A stretch of DNA of 38,486 nucleotides from assembly GCF_001672815.1 (NCBI RefSeq), contig NZ_LZKK01000067.1, positions 1 through 38,486 on the forward strand, given 5' to 3'. Positions 7,905 to 15,799 of the stretch are shown piece after piece. The translations under genes were made by a program, and so were the position numbers. Positions within the stretch are counted from its first letter, which is position 1, and each line of letters begins with the position of its first letter. The stretch comes from Mycobacterium sp. E796. Lineage in GTDB: Bacteria > Actinomycetota > Actinomycetes > Mycobacteriales > Mycobacteriaceae. The notes beneath the pieces are model-generated. The model was not told the DNA's origin. It ran no database searches and saw only the letters and a list, made by a program, of their open reading frames with translations.

Positions 7905-7927
7905 TCTAGACTGGACCGGTGTCTAGA
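7905..7927. promoter_or_regulatory. Operator-like inverted repeat overlapping a leaderless promoter
   Basis: TCTAGAC at 7905-7911 and GTCTAGA at 7921-7927 form a 7-bp inverted repeat around a 9-base spacer. TCTAGAC also recurs in direct orientation at 7922-7928. A -10-like TAGACT (7907-7912) ends six bases before the GTG start at 7919, so the transcript probably begins at the start codon. A TetR dimer bound here would cover the -10 element and the start, a layout typical of autoregulation (inference). Confidence 0.55.
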
Positions 7928-8506
7928 CAGGCGGCTTCCCCCACGGACGCCGGGACGGCCCGCCGCTCCGACCGCCGGCCGGCGCAGACGATCCGCAAGG
8001 TCCTCGAGGCCGGGCTGGAGGAACTGCGCGAATCGTCGTATGCAGCCCTGACGATGCGCGCGGTCGCGACGCGCGCCGGCGTGTCCCCGGCCAGCGCGTA
8101 TACGTACTTTCCGTCGAAGAGCGCGCTGGTGGCGGCGGTGTACCTGCGCTTCTTGCGGGACCTCCCGCTGCACACCGACGTCAACGACACTACCCAGGCG
8201 CGAGTCAGCGCGACCCTGCGCGACATGGCGCTGATGGTCGCCGACGAGCCCGAGCTGGCGACCGCCTGCGGCGCGGCGCTGATGGCCGACGATCCCGCCG
8301 TCAAGCCGCTGCGCGAGCAGATCGGCGAAGAGGTGTCCAGGAGGATCGCGGCGGCGCTGGGTCCCGGTTGGCCCCGCGCGGTGCGCTCCGCGCTTCAGAT
8401 GACGTTCTCCGGGGCCCTCCTGACGGCCCGGTTCGTCAGCTACGACGAGATCGCGGAACAGCTCGACGAGGCCGTCGGCCTCATTCTCAAAGCCTGCGCC
8501 GCCTAA
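7919..8506 (+). CDS. TetR-family transcriptional regulator
   Basis: 195 residues from GTG 7919. The N-terminal helix-turn-helix is clear: TMRAVATRAGVSPASAYTYFPSKSALVAAVY, with the TetR-typical YTYF recognition-helix end. The C-terminal ligand-binding half is alpha-helical and shows no family-specific motif. There is no Shine-Dalgarno sequence; the -10-like TAGACT six bases before GTG suggests leaderless translation. The gene is divergent from the methyltransferase gene and 53 bases before a second TetR gene on the same strand. Likely targets are itself and the divergent methyltransferase-crotonase pair, through the TCTAGAC repeat. Confidence 0.88.
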   Translation: MSRQAASPTDAGTARRSDRRPAQTIRKVLEAGLEELRESSYAALTMRAVATRAGVSPASAYTYFPSKSALVAAVYLRFLRDLPLHTDVNDTTQARVSATLRDMALMVADEPELATACGAALMADDPAVKPLREQIGEEVSRRIAAALGPGWPRAVRSALQMTFSGALLTARFVSYDEIAEQLDEAVGLILKACAA

Positions 8507-8559
8507 AGCCCAGTGGCCCAACCGAATCGTTATCATCCAGCTGTGAGGATCGGCTGAGC

Positions 8560-9225
8560 GTGCGCAGTCACGGCTGGGCAGGGAACGCGCCCGCCTCCGA
8601 TGAGGAGGCGATCGAGCGCATCCTGGACGCCGCCGACCGGATCATCGACGAGCGCGGCCAGGCAATGCGAATTGCCGACGTGGCGCGGGCGCTGGGCGTG
8701 ACGCGGCAGACCGTCTACCGGTACTTCCCCGGCACCCAGGCGCTGCTGGTGGCGACCGCGATGCGGTCGGCCGACGGGTTCCTCGACCGCCTGGCGACCC
8801 AGCTCGAGGGCGTAACCGACCCGGTGGTGGCGATGACGGAGGGTATGGCTTTCGCCATCGAGCGGCTGGCGTCGGACAATCAGCTCGAATTCGTGTTGCG
8901 CCACCGCGGCGGACAAGGCGTCTCCATCATCTCCGATACCGCGTTGGCGTTCGGACGTTCGATGCTGCATCGCTTCGACATCGACTGGGAGCAACACGGT
9001 TTCGATGAGGCGGGACTCGACGAACTGAACGAATTCAGCCTGCGGGTGCTGCACTCCTTCCTCGCCGACCCGGGCCGCCCGCCGCGCAGCGGCGCCGACT
9101 TGCGGCGCTATCTCACCCGCTGGATCGGACCCGCGATCGCCTACCCACAGCTGGTGCGCACCATGGACGCGCTTCGGGCAGCCGAGCCGGCGCGGGCGCG
9201 GGGCCGCTCGTCCAGGGCGTCCTGA
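8560..9225 (+). CDS. TetR-family transcriptional regulator
   Basis: 221 residues from GTG 8560. The DNA-binding domain is AMRIADVARALGVTRQTVYRYFPGTQALLVAT, a standard TetR helix-turn-helix. The C-terminal domain is helical and longer than in the regulator just upstream; the two are not near-identical duplicates. The open frame continues far upstream into the previous gene, but that stretch is only the previous TetR read in another frame. GTG 8560 is the best start, with a weak GAGGAT some 12 bases upstream. The small membrane-protein gene begins 81 bases downstream. Confidence 0.85.
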   Translation: MRSHGWAGNAPASDEEAIERILDAADRIIDERGQAMRIADVARALGVTRQTVYRYFPGTQALLVATAMRSADGFLDRLATQLEGVTDPVVAMTEGMAFAIERLASDNQLEFVLRHRGGQGVSIISDTALAFGRSMLHRFDIDWEQHGFDEAGLDELNEFSLRVLHSFLADPGRPPRSGADLRRYLTRWIGPAIAYPQLVRTMDALRAAEPARARGRSSRAS

Positions 9226-9306
9226 TACCGCCGAAGTGGTTGATCCCTCACCGCGAGTTCGGTCATCCTCAACGAACCGACGTTGACGACCGACGAAGGA
9301 GGGGAC

Positions 9307-9783
9307 GTGGTAGGGCTGGGACAACTCGCACTGAACAGTGCGCCGGTTTTCGGTGGCCTGATGCTCGCCGTTGCGGCCGGTCAATTCAGAGGGCCGGATT
9401 ATCGAGAGCTCATCAAACAGGACATGGACTTGCTGGAGCGTCTCCCTGCGGAGGCAGTCGCGCGCAGAGCCGAGCTGCGGCGCTCGATCGACGAGCGCAT
9501 CGATGACCTGGTCGAGGTCGCCGACCGGAATCGCGCGCTGCGCAAGGCTGCGCTGTCCTACCGGGGTAATTGGCGGGACGTGGTGCTCTTGCTCTGCGTG
9601 GTGCTGTTCACCATCGTCTGGTGGGAAGTCGATCACAGCAGGGGCAACTGGCTGCCGATGTTCGTATTGCTGATCCTGCTGTCGCTGGTGGCCGCCGCCT
9701 ACGCGTTCCGCGGCGCGCTACGCGCTGCCCGTTCGCTGGTGCGCATGCGGGGCGTGCGGGACCGCGGCGACGGATCGACTTGA
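9307..9783 (+). CDS. Small membrane protein of unknown function
   Basis: 158 residues from GTG 9307, placed by a strong AAGGAGGGG at 9296-9304 just before it. An earlier TTG at 9283 is in frame but lacks a ribosome-binding site. The N-terminus has one hydrophobic stretch (around NSAPVFGGLMLAVAAG), then a charged helical region rich in Arg/Glu that may form a coiled coil (LLERLPAEAVARRAELRRSI). Two membrane helices follow (DVVLLLCVVLFTIVWWEV and MFVLLILLSLVAAAYAF), with an Arg-rich cytoplasmic tail. I do not recognise the family. It follows the TetR gene by 81 bases and could be its target. Confidence 0.75.
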   Translation: MVGLGQLALNSAPVFGGLMLAVAAGQFRGPDYRELIKQDMDLLERLPAEAVARRAELRRSIDERIDDLVEVADRNRALRKAALSYRGNWRDVVLLLCVVLFTIVWWEVDHSRGNWLPMFVLLILLSLVAAAYAFRGALRAARSLVRMRGVRDRGDGST

Positions 9784-9965
9784 TCACATCTCATCTGCCG
9801 TTCGACTCGCCAACGGGATGCGTACATCGGCCGTTGCGATGCGCCTGGTAGCGCGCTGACCTGCGACATGTCCGGACCGCCGAGCCTTGATGCCCCACCC
9901 GGATGCCGCACCACCTGCCGGTGCTCGTCGAGCAGCCGCCATCACCTTGTGACAAGATTTTCCAC

Positions 9966-10634
9966 GTGCAGCTTCCTCCCCTCGCCCGCCTCATTTGTGC
10001 TGCGGTGGCGCCGATTTGGGCGCTGCTGGCCGCTCCCGTTCCCTCCGCATCCGCCGAGCCGTGCCCCGATGTCGAGGTGGTGTTCGCTCGCGGCACCACC
10101 GAGCCCCCCGGCGTGGGCCGGGTCGGGCAGGACTTCGTGGACACGCTGCGCTCGCGCGTCGGCACCCGATCGCTCGGCGTGTACCCGGTCAACTACCCGG
10201 CGACGACCGACTTCCCCACCGCGATCGACGGCATCACCGACGCCGGCCATCACGTGGAGTCGATGGCGGCGAACTGCCCCAAAACCAAGATGGTGTTGGG
10301 CGGATATTCGCAGGGCGCGGCCGTCATGGGCTTCGTCACCGCGAACCGGGTCCCCGATGGGGCCAACCTCGCGTCGCCGCCCGACCCGATGCCGCCCGAC
10401 GTCGCCAACCACGTCGCCGCCGTCGCCCTCTTCGGCAAGCCGTCGACCCAGTTCATGAGCATCATCAACGAGCCCCCGGTCACGATCGGTCCGCTATACG
10501 CGCCGAAGACGATCGAGTTGTGCGTTCCCAACGATCCCGTCTGTTCGGGATCGGGGTTCCCGGCTGCGCACCGGCAATACGTCGAGGCCGGGATGGTTGA
10601 TCAGGCGGCGGACTTCGCCGCGGGCCGGCTCTAA
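9966..10634 (+). CDS. Cutinase-family secreted serine esterase
   Basis: 222 residues from GTG 9966. An N-terminal signal peptide runs from MQLPPLARLICAAVAPIWAL to a likely cleavage after ASA (before EPCPD). The mature protein starts with the cutinase segment CPDVEVVFARGTTEPPG. The nucleophile is in GYSQG, the catalytic Asp is in NDPVC and the His in AAHRQY, all in the expected order, with paired cysteines for disulfides. Mycobacterial members (Culp proteins such as Rv1984c and Rv3451) are exported esterases or lipases. Which paralogue this is cannot be told by eye. The 3' end including the stop lies in a 41-bp tandem duplication, and the gene converges on the amidohydrolase. Confidence 0.93.
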   Translation: MQLPPLARLICAAVAPIWALLAAPVPSASAEPCPDVEVVFARGTTEPPGVGRVGQDFVDTLRSRVGTRSLGVYPVNYPATTDFPTAIDGITDAGHHVESMAANCPKTKMVLGGYSQGAAVMGFVTANRVPDGANLASPPDPMPPDVANHVAAVALFGKPSTQFMSIINEPPVTIGPLYAPKTIELCVPNDPVCSGSGFPAAHRQYVEAGMVDQAADFAAGRL

Positions 10635-10693
10635 GCCGCCGCCGGGCGGCGGACTTCGCCGCGGGCCGGCTCTAAGCCGCCGCCGGGCGGCGG
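10604..10693. repeat. 41-bp tandem duplication at the junction of convergent genes
   Basis: Bases 10604-10644 are repeated exactly at 10645-10685, followed by the first 8 bases of a third copy (GGCGGCGG, 10686-10693). Each unit contains CTAA, which reads as the TAA stop of the cutinase on the plus strand and the TAG stop of the amidohydrolase on the minus strand. Each gene now stops in its own nearest copy. In a one-copy ancestor the two stops would have overlapped. The units also hold a GC-rich self-complementary stretch (CCGCCGCCGGGCGGCGG) that could form a hairpin. Confidence 0.85.
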
Positions 10694-12420
10694 CCCCGGA
10701 CGAGACCGCCGGGCCTTTCGTCGGTCAGTTCGCCGTCGGCGACGACGGTCTGGCCCAGCACCATCGTCTCGACGTAACCGTCCGAGCGTTGGATCAGCCG
10801 GCCCGCGCCACCGGGCAGGTCCTCGACCCGTTCCGGGTAGTGCAGCCGCAGCCGCTCCAGATCAATGAGGTTGATGTCCGCACGCCGCCCGGGCGCTAGC
10901 ACGCCGCGATCACCCAGCCCGTAAAAGCCCGCAGGATCGCCGGTGAGGCGGTGCACCGCGGCCTCCAGCGACAGGCCCGGGCCGCGGCTCCGCTTGCCGA
11001 CCCAGTGCGACAGCAGGTACGTGGTCATGCTGGCGTCGCAGATGATTCCGCAGTGGGCCCCGCCGTCGCCCAGCCCCTGCAGGCTCACCGGGTCGGCCAT
11101 CATGTTGTACAGGTGGTCGTAGTTGTTGCCGGCGTAGTTGAGCAGAGGCAGCAGCAGAAATTCGCGTCCGTCGGCGCCGAGCAGCACGTCGTAGGTGACC
11201 TCCCAGGGGTCGCGGCGCTCCCGCTCGGCGATCGCGGCGATGCTGTCTTCGGGCGCGGGCTCGTAGTCGAGCGCCTCGCCGAGTGGATACAGGCGCTTGA
11301 ACAGGTGCTTGTTGAGTTGGTCCGCCGACGGCTCCGGCGTCGGCTCGGGCGCGTCGGCCAGGATTCGCGCCCGAACGTCCGGATCGTGGAGTCGTTGAAC
11401 GCGCTGCGCCAAAGGCAGTTCCATCAACGGCCGGTACGTCGGGCGGTGCCGGAATGGATTCATCCGCGATTGGTGGCCCATCAACATTCCGAAGGCGCGG
11501 CTGGCGACCTGCGGCCGGATCGCTGCCCCGGCCGCGTTGGCTTCGTGCACCGCCGCGAACCAGTGTCGCCAGTCGTGCGGGTCCTGCTCGTTGACCATCG
11601 CCAGGAAGGTGAGCGGTATTCGATAGCGCCGCCCGAGCCGCGTGATCCACTCGATCTCGGCGTCGATCGAGTGGCGCTGGTCGCCGCCCATCGCGCCGCC
11701 CACACCGGCCGGAACCACTTGCAACACACCGGAACCCACCTCGGCCATGACGGCCATCAGTGCGGCGAGTTCGTACTCCTCGGAGTAGGTTCCCGGCACG
11801 GGTTCGCCCGACGCGCTGCGATGTCCCGCCGTGCGCCCGAACGACATGCCCACCGCCCCGGCGCGCAGGCCGTCGGCGACGATCCCGCTCATCGCGGCGA
11901 GGTCCGCGCTCGTCGCGGTATCGTGCGCGCGGTCACCCATGACGAAGCCGCGGACGGCGGCGTGTGGGATCTGCGCGGCCACGTCCACCGCGCGCGGCAT
12001 CCGCTCAAGTGCGTCCAGATACTCGCCGAAGGACTCCCATTCCCACGTGATGCCCTCGGAGAGCGCGGAGCCCGGAATGTCCTCGACGCCTTCCATGAGG
12101 TCGACGAGCCAGCCGTGCCGATCGGGCCGCACCGGCGCGAAACCGATGCCGCAATTGCCCATGATCGCCGTTGTGACGCCGTGCCAGCACGACGGGGTGA
12201 GATGCGGATCCCAGGTGGCCTGCCCGTCGTAATGGGTGTGCACGTCGACGAATCCCGGTGTCACAGTTAGCCCGTCGGCCTCGATGGTGCGTTTGGCGGC
12301 GCCCTCGACGCGGCCGACCTCGGCGACCATCCCGCCGGTGACCGCGACGTCGGCGGTTCGCGCCGGTGCGCCGGTGCCGTCCACCACGGTTCCGCCCCGG
12401 ATGATCAGGTCATAGGTCAT
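10672..12420 (-). CDS. N-acyl-D-amino-acid deacylase-type amidohydrolase
   Basis: 582 residues from ATG 12420, with GAGGAGG five bases upstream. It opens with the amidohydrolase start MTYDLIIRGGTVVDGTG. The metal-binding HxH is in GFVDVHTHYDGQ (H61, H63). CGIGFAPVR and the late GDGGAHCGIICDAS are typical of the D-aminoacylase/amidohydrolase-3 group, and the C-terminus closes with PGRRADINLIDLE, the usual metal-dependent hydrolase ending. M. tuberculosis Rv2913c is an annotated relative of similar size. The family hydrolyses N-acyl-D-amino acids or related amides; the true substrate here is unknown. It is divergent from the SnoaL-like gene, and the shared upstream region carries an 18-bp tandem repeat. 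Confidence 0.88.
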   Translation of the reverse strand: MTYDLIIRGGTVVDGTGAPARTADVAVTGGMVAEVGRVEGAAKRTIEADGLTVTPGFVDVHTHYDGQATWDPHLTPSCWHGVTTAIMGNCGIGFAPVRPDRHGWLVDLMEGVEDIPGSALSEGITWEWESFGEYLDALERMPRAVDVAAQIPHAAVRGFVMGDRAHDTATSADLAAMSGIVADGLRAGAVGMSFGRTAGHRSASGEPVPGTYSEEYELAALMAVMAEVGSGVLQVVPAGVGGAMGGDQRHSIDAEIEWITRLGRRYRIPLTFLAMVNEQDPHDWRHWFAAVHEANAAGAAIRPQVASRAFGMLMGHQSRMNPFRHRPTYRPLMELPLAQRVQRLHDPDVRARILADAPEPTPEPSADQLNKHLFKRLYPLGEALDYEPAPEDSIAAIAERERRDPWEVTYDVLLGADGREFLLLPLLNYAGNNYDHLYNMMADPVSLQGLGDGGAHCGIICDASMTTYLLSHWVGKRSRGPGLSLEAAVHRLTGDPAGFYGLGDRGVLAPGRRADINLIDLERLRLHYPERVEDLPGGAGRLIQRSDGYVETMVLGQTVVADGELTDERPGGLVRGRRPAAA

Positions 12421-12478
12421 GACAGCCTCCTCGCGGGCCGGCCTGCGGCGCCCACCCAGCATTCAACAGCCTTGTCCC

Positions 12479-12514
12479 TTTCTCAATAGGCGACGATTTC
12501 TCAAAAGGCGACGA
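12479..12514. promoter_or_regulatory. Two 18-bp tandem direct repeats in a divergent promoter
   Basis: TTTCTCAATAGGCGACGA (12479-12496) is followed directly by TTTCTCAAAAGGCGACGA (12497-12514); 17 of 18 bases agree. They lie in the 146-base region between the divergent amidohydrolase and SnoaL-like genes. Phased direct repeats of this kind are often regulator half-sites; the 18-bp period is not an integral number of helical turns. No matching regulator gene is adjacent. Confidence 0.6.
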
Positions 12515-12566
12515 CGCAGCGCGTGCGACCATCGACGCGGCAGCATTTCGAATTTGAGGAGGCCGG

Positions 12567-13025
12567 GTGCTGATGGACGTCGGGCGCACGGACTTCGATG
12601 CCACCGATCGACTGGCGATCATCAACTTGTTCGGGGCCTATGCCTACACGTATGACGAAAACCGGCTCGACGACTTTCGCGCCCTTTTCACCGAGTCACC
12701 GCAGCTCGTTTTGCTGCACGAGGGTAGCCCGCTGTCGGCGGACATCGACACCGTTATGGCCCTGCTTGCGGCCAGGAAACAGCGTTTCACAGAGGAAAAC
12801 AACCAACGGCGCCACGCGCTGAATTCGTTCTGGTTTGCCAGCCAGAGCGCCACCGAGGCCACCGGCCACTGCTACGTCCAGGTTTTTGCCGTCAGAGACG
12901 GCGGTTCGCCCAGCCCCGACCTGACCGGCCGCTACGAGTTCACCGCGGTCAAGCGGGACGGCGCCTGGCGGTTCAGCCGGTGGGTGGTGGCGATCGACCA
13001 GAACCAACCCGCCACCGGCGAGTGA
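12567..13025 (+). CDS. SnoaL/NTF2-like small protein
   Basis: 152 residues. GAGGAGG at 12556-12562 serves either GTG 12567 (4 bases away) or ATG 12573 (10 bases away), so the start is uncertain by two residues. The sequence fits the SnoaL-like NTF2 fold: a helical start (TDRLAIINLFGAYAYTYDENRLDDFRALF), the internal RRHALNSFWF segment, and the closing strands GRYEFTAVKRDGAWRFSRWVV. Members of this fold are small hydratases, isomerases or binding proteins acting on cyclic compounds; no catalytic set can be assigned here. It is transcribed away from the amidohydrolase and ends 7 bases before the convergent mycothiol-dependent gene's stop. Confidence 0.78.
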   Translation: MLMDVGRTDFDATDRLAIINLFGAYAYTYDENRLDDFRALFTESPQLVLLHEGSPLSADIDTVMALLAARKQRFTEENNQRRHALNSFWFASQSATEATGHCYVQVFAVRDGGSPSPDLTGRYEFTAVKRDGAWRFSRWVVAIDQNQPATGE

Positions 13026-13032
13026 AAGTGCG

Positions 13033-13680
13033 TCAGCCTGAAGCGCATCGGGCGCGTAGCGCGCGGACGCCCGGGCCGGCAAGGTCGTCGCAGTAGGCCT
13101 GGCGCCCCGCCATCGCCATCGTCAGCGCGAGCGTCGTCCCGCTGACGAGCGGTCCGGCGCCGGTCGCAAAGGCACTGTCGGTCGCCTCCAGCCGCAGACC
13201 ATCGATGGCGCTGCGGCTACGCACCGCAAAGTCCCGGCGCGCATAGAACACCGCCACTGGGACGACGACGTCCACCGGTGGTGTCCGAAGGAGCCCGAGG
13301 GGCCGCCGGATGTCCTGGGCGTGCACGACGACCTCACCCAGAAATGCGGCGGTCGGTCCCAGCGGCGCGGCGGTGCTCGTGATGACCCGCCGGAATCGCT
13401 CGAGCGTCTCGGCGGGAGTTGCGCCGCGGTGCTCGGCCAAACGGCGCTCGTTGTGCAGATCGAAGTCGAATCGAGCGCCGACGGCGCTGGCGAACCAGCG
13501 CAGCGGGCCGGTGCTAGCGGCGGCGGTGAGGTGGGCGACCACCTCCTCGATGACCCACCGTCCGCACAGTGACGGCAGCGCCCATTGTGCGTCGTCGAGG
13601 CCGGCGAGATCGTCCGCGAGCGCCGCGCGCTCCGCATGGGCCGCCGACCACAGGGCGTCGCGGGTGGCACCTTCGAACAT
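13033..13680 (-). CDS. Mycothiol-dependent maleylpyruvate isomerase-family protein (DinB-like fold)
   Basis: 215 residues from ATG 13680, with GGAGG five bases upstream. The three metal ligands of the mycothiol-dependent isomerase family are visible: H50 in EEVVAHL, then E116 and H120 in GEVVVHAQDIRRPLG. The N-terminal four-helix part contains the characteristic DDLAGLDDAQWALPSLCGRW, where a conserved Trp and a cleft Cys precede the first His. Known members use mycothiol as cofactor for isomerisation or conjugation; many are of unknown function. The gene is convergent with the SnoaL-like gene and follows, on the same strand, the small gene at 13759-14130 by 78 bases. Confidence 0.85.
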   Translation of the reverse strand: MFEGATRDALWSAAHAERAALADDLAGLDDAQWALPSLCGRWVIEEVVAHLTAAASTGPLRWFASAVGARFDFDLHNERRLAEHRGATPAETLERFRRVITSTAAPLGPTAAFLGEVVVHAQDIRRPLGLLRTPPVDVVVPVAVFYARRDFAVRSRSAIDGLRLEATDSAFATGAGPLVSGTTLALTMAMAGRQAYCDDLAGPGVRALRARCASG

Positions 13681-13758
13681 GCAAGCCTCCAATGCACCGT
13701 AGGGATGACGACGGGGTAGACCCCCGCCGGGCCCCAAAGTCATCGGGCCGGCCGAATT

Positions 13759-14130
13759 TCAGAAGCTGGTGTCGAGAGCTTCGAGCGCCGCGTCGATGTT
13801 GGGCATGATCGTCGGGCCGTAACCGCTCACCAGTTGCCCGAGCGACCGTGCGATGTGGGGACCGACGGCCGCGGCGGCGAGGACCTCCTCGGCGATGGCC
13901 ACGCCGTTGACCACGTGGGTGGCGAGGAGCCGGCCGTCAGGGGTTACTTCGTAGCGCCAGTCGCCGATCTGAACCCGCTCGGGCTGCGACCGGAAAATGC
14001 CCCGTCGCGCCGGTGTGACGATCACCCCGGGAACACCGCCAAACACCTTGACCACGAGCGCGACGCCGCCGGGGCCGGACAAGGCCGACCCGACGGCGCG
14101 ACTGACCCGCTCGTGATCGAGGCTCGTCAT
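13759..14130 (-). CDS. Hypothetical protein coupled to the YbjQ-like gene
   Basis: 123 residues from ATG 14130. The stop of the upstream gene and this start overlap by one base (TGATG), strong evidence for translational coupling. The frame is open further upstream, but that part lies inside the YbjQ-like gene. The protein is soluble, with a predicted helical N-terminus (LDHERVSRAVGSALSG), a central beta-rich part (GDWRYEVTPDGRLLATHVV) and a helical C-terminus. No catalytic motif is visible. I cannot name the family with certainty. The coupling suggests that it works with the double-domain YbjQ-like protein. Confidence 0.75.
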   Translation of the reverse strand: MTSLDHERVSRAVGSALSGPGGVALVVKVFGGVPGVIVTPARRGIFRSQPERVQIGDWRYEVTPDGRLLATHVVNGVAIAEEVLAAAAVGPHIARSLGQLVSGYGPTIMPNIDAALEALDTSF

Positions 14131-14915
14131 CAATCGCTCAGCGGCAGCACGAACGACGGCGTCAAGGTCTGCGGCTCGCCGCTGCGACGCACCGCCGTCC
14201 CCGCCACGTAAAACTCGACCGTGTGATGTCCCCACGCGTAGTTCGAGATGGCGAAATGGACCCCCACGATCCCATTCGCGCCGTCTCGCTCCGCCTCGCT
14301 CTGCATCCGTGACATCGCCAACTCCCGGGACTGGTAGCTGCCCTGCGTCCACTGCGGCATCTCGGTGTTGCGTCCCGCCTGCTTCAGCATCTGCATAAAC
14401 CCTTGCACCGCAACGTGGAACACGCAGTTGCCCATCACGAAGGCGACCGGGGCGAATCCGGACCGCAGCAGCGTGGTCAGGTCCTGGCCGGAAAGGTGGC
14501 TGGTGAAGGCCTGCCCGTTGGGGCGCCGAAATGCGCCGGGCTTCGCGGTGTAGCGTACGGCGGTGCCGACCGCGATGAACTCGAGGTGCTCGCCCTCCCC
14601 CTGGTGACGCCAGTCCAGGCGCACACCCACCACGCCGTCGGCGCCCAGCGAATCGGCCTCGGCCTGCATCCGCGACATCGCATTCCAGCGCGCGCGGTAC
14701 GTCGCCTCGGTGAGCACCGGCAGCTCGGATTGCTGCCTGATGCCGGTGAACTGATAACCCACGTGATAGACCGAAACGCCCATCACGAGTTCGATCGGTT
14801 CGAACCCCGCCCCGTGCAGCAAGGCGAATTCGTTGATCGACAGATCGGTCGTGAACACCTTGCCTGCGTGCGACAGCCGTTCGCTGGCGACTGGGTCAAG
14901 CGGGTTCGGTTGCAT
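14130..14915 (-). CDS. Protein with two tandem YbjQ-like (heavy-metal-binding-fold) domains
   Basis: 261 residues from ATG 14915, with AGGAAGG seven bases upstream. Two copies of a domain of about 105 residues are visible (residues 20-122 and 138-243). Each has a FT-S-LS-LL--GF-P---VMG block, then MSRMQAEADSLGADGVVGV in copy 1 and MSRMQSEAERDGANGIVGV in copy 2, and ends in VGTAVR or AGTAVR. This MQ-EA---GA-GIVGV pattern is the mark of YbjQ/UPF0145 proteins, which form oligomeric rings. Bacterial members usually have one domain, so this is an internal duplication. The function is unknown; metal binding is only a family label. It is divergent from the ABC exporter. Confidence 0.8.
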   Translation of the reverse strand: MQPNPLDPVASERLSHAGKVFTTDLSINEFALLHGAGFEPIELVMGVSVYHVGYQFTGIRQQSELPVLTEATYRARWNAMSRMQAEADSLGADGVVGVRLDWRHQGEGEHLEFIAVGTAVRYTAKPGAFRRPNGQAFTSHLSGQDLTTLLRSGFAPVAFVMGNCVFHVAVQGFMQMLKQAGRNTEMPQWTQGSYQSRELAMSRMQSEAERDGANGIVGVHFAISNYAWGHHTVEFYVAGTAVRRSGEPQTLTPSFVLPLSD

Positions 14916-15085
14916 CGGCAAACACCTTCCTGCGGTCCGGAGCACAGCGTAGGACGCGGGTCGGCGTTTCACATCCCAAACTCGCCGGGCACGTTCTCTT
15001 CTCGCCCCGATGAACCGATCACGGCCGGAGCTCGTTATCCGAAGTACCAGCGCTATTGGGGTGCGGCGTGAGCGCGGGGAGGATC

Positions 15086-15799
15086 ATGTTTCCACGGGTG
15101 CTGACCATCGAGCTGCGCGACGTGGTGCGCGAATACCGGGTCGGCGGCCAGTCCGTCCGGGCCCTCGACGAGATCAGCCTGCGTCTCGAGGGCGGGCACT
15201 TCGTTTCGGTGGTCGGGCCGTCGGGCGCCGGCAAGAGCACCCTGCTGCATCTGTTGGGCGCCCTGGACTCCCCCGATTCGGGGTCGATCGAATTCGACGG
15301 CGACGAGATCGGCCGGCTCAGCGACGAGCAGCAGTCGGAGTTTCGCCACCATCGCGTCGGCTTCATATTTCAGTTCTTCAACCTGTTGCCGACGCTATCG
15401 GCGTGGGAGAACGTCGCGGTGCCGAAGCTGCTCGACGGCGTCCGCCTTGGCAAGGCGAAGCCGGACGCGATTCGGCTGTTGGAGCGCGTCGGGCTCGGCA
15501 ACCGGACCGAGCACCGGCCCGCCGAGCTGTCCGGTGGCCAGATGCAGCGGGTCGCCGTCGCGCGCGCTCTGATGATGGATCCCCCGCTGATCCTCGCCGA
15601 CGAACCGACCGGGAACCTCGACTCCGCGACGGGCGGGTCGATCCTGGCGCTGCTCGGCGAGGTGGCCCATGAGCCCGGCCGTGGCCGGCTGGTGGTGATG
15701 GTGACCCACAATTCGGACGCCGCGGCGGCGACCGACCGGGTCATCACGCTGCAGGACGGCCGCGTCGGTTCCGACCAGCGCGCGGGGGTCATGGTGTGA
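15086..15799 (+). CDS. ABC transporter ATP-binding protein (MacB/LolD family)
   Basis: 237 residues from ATG 15086, with GGGGAGG just upstream (3 bases, short); in-frame GTG 15068 and 15098 are alternatives. All ATPase motifs are present: Walker A GPSGAGKST (44-52), the Q-loop QFFNLLP, the signature LSGGQMQR, Walker B LILADEPTG and the switch His in VTHNSD. The LADEPTGNLDS wording is typical of the FtsE/LolD/MacB group that drives FtsX-type permeases. The last codons overlap the permease start (GTGA at 15796), so the two subunits are co-translated. Size and order are like the M. tuberculosis Rv0986-Rv0987 pair, but orthology is not established. Confidence 0.93.
   Translation: MFPRVLTIELRDVVREYRVGGQSVRALDEISLRLEGGHFVSVVGPSGAGKSTLLHLLGALDSPDSGSIEFDGDEIGRLSDEQQSEFRHHRVGFIFQFFNLLPTLSAWENVAVPKLLDGVRLGKAKPDAIRLLERVGLGNRTEHRPAELSGGQMQRVAVARALMMDPPLILADEPTGNLDSATGGSILALLGEVAHEPGRGRLVVMVTHNSDAAAATDRVITLQDGRVGSDQRAGVMV

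Noticed and set aside
6174..8051. A 625-codon plus-strand open frame opposite the crotonase and methyltransferase genes
   Set aside because: It is low-complexity Arg/His-rich and crosses two real genes and a divergent promoter.
12479..12514. CRISPR array
   Set aside because: There are only two adjacent copies with no spacer between them, and no cas genes are present.
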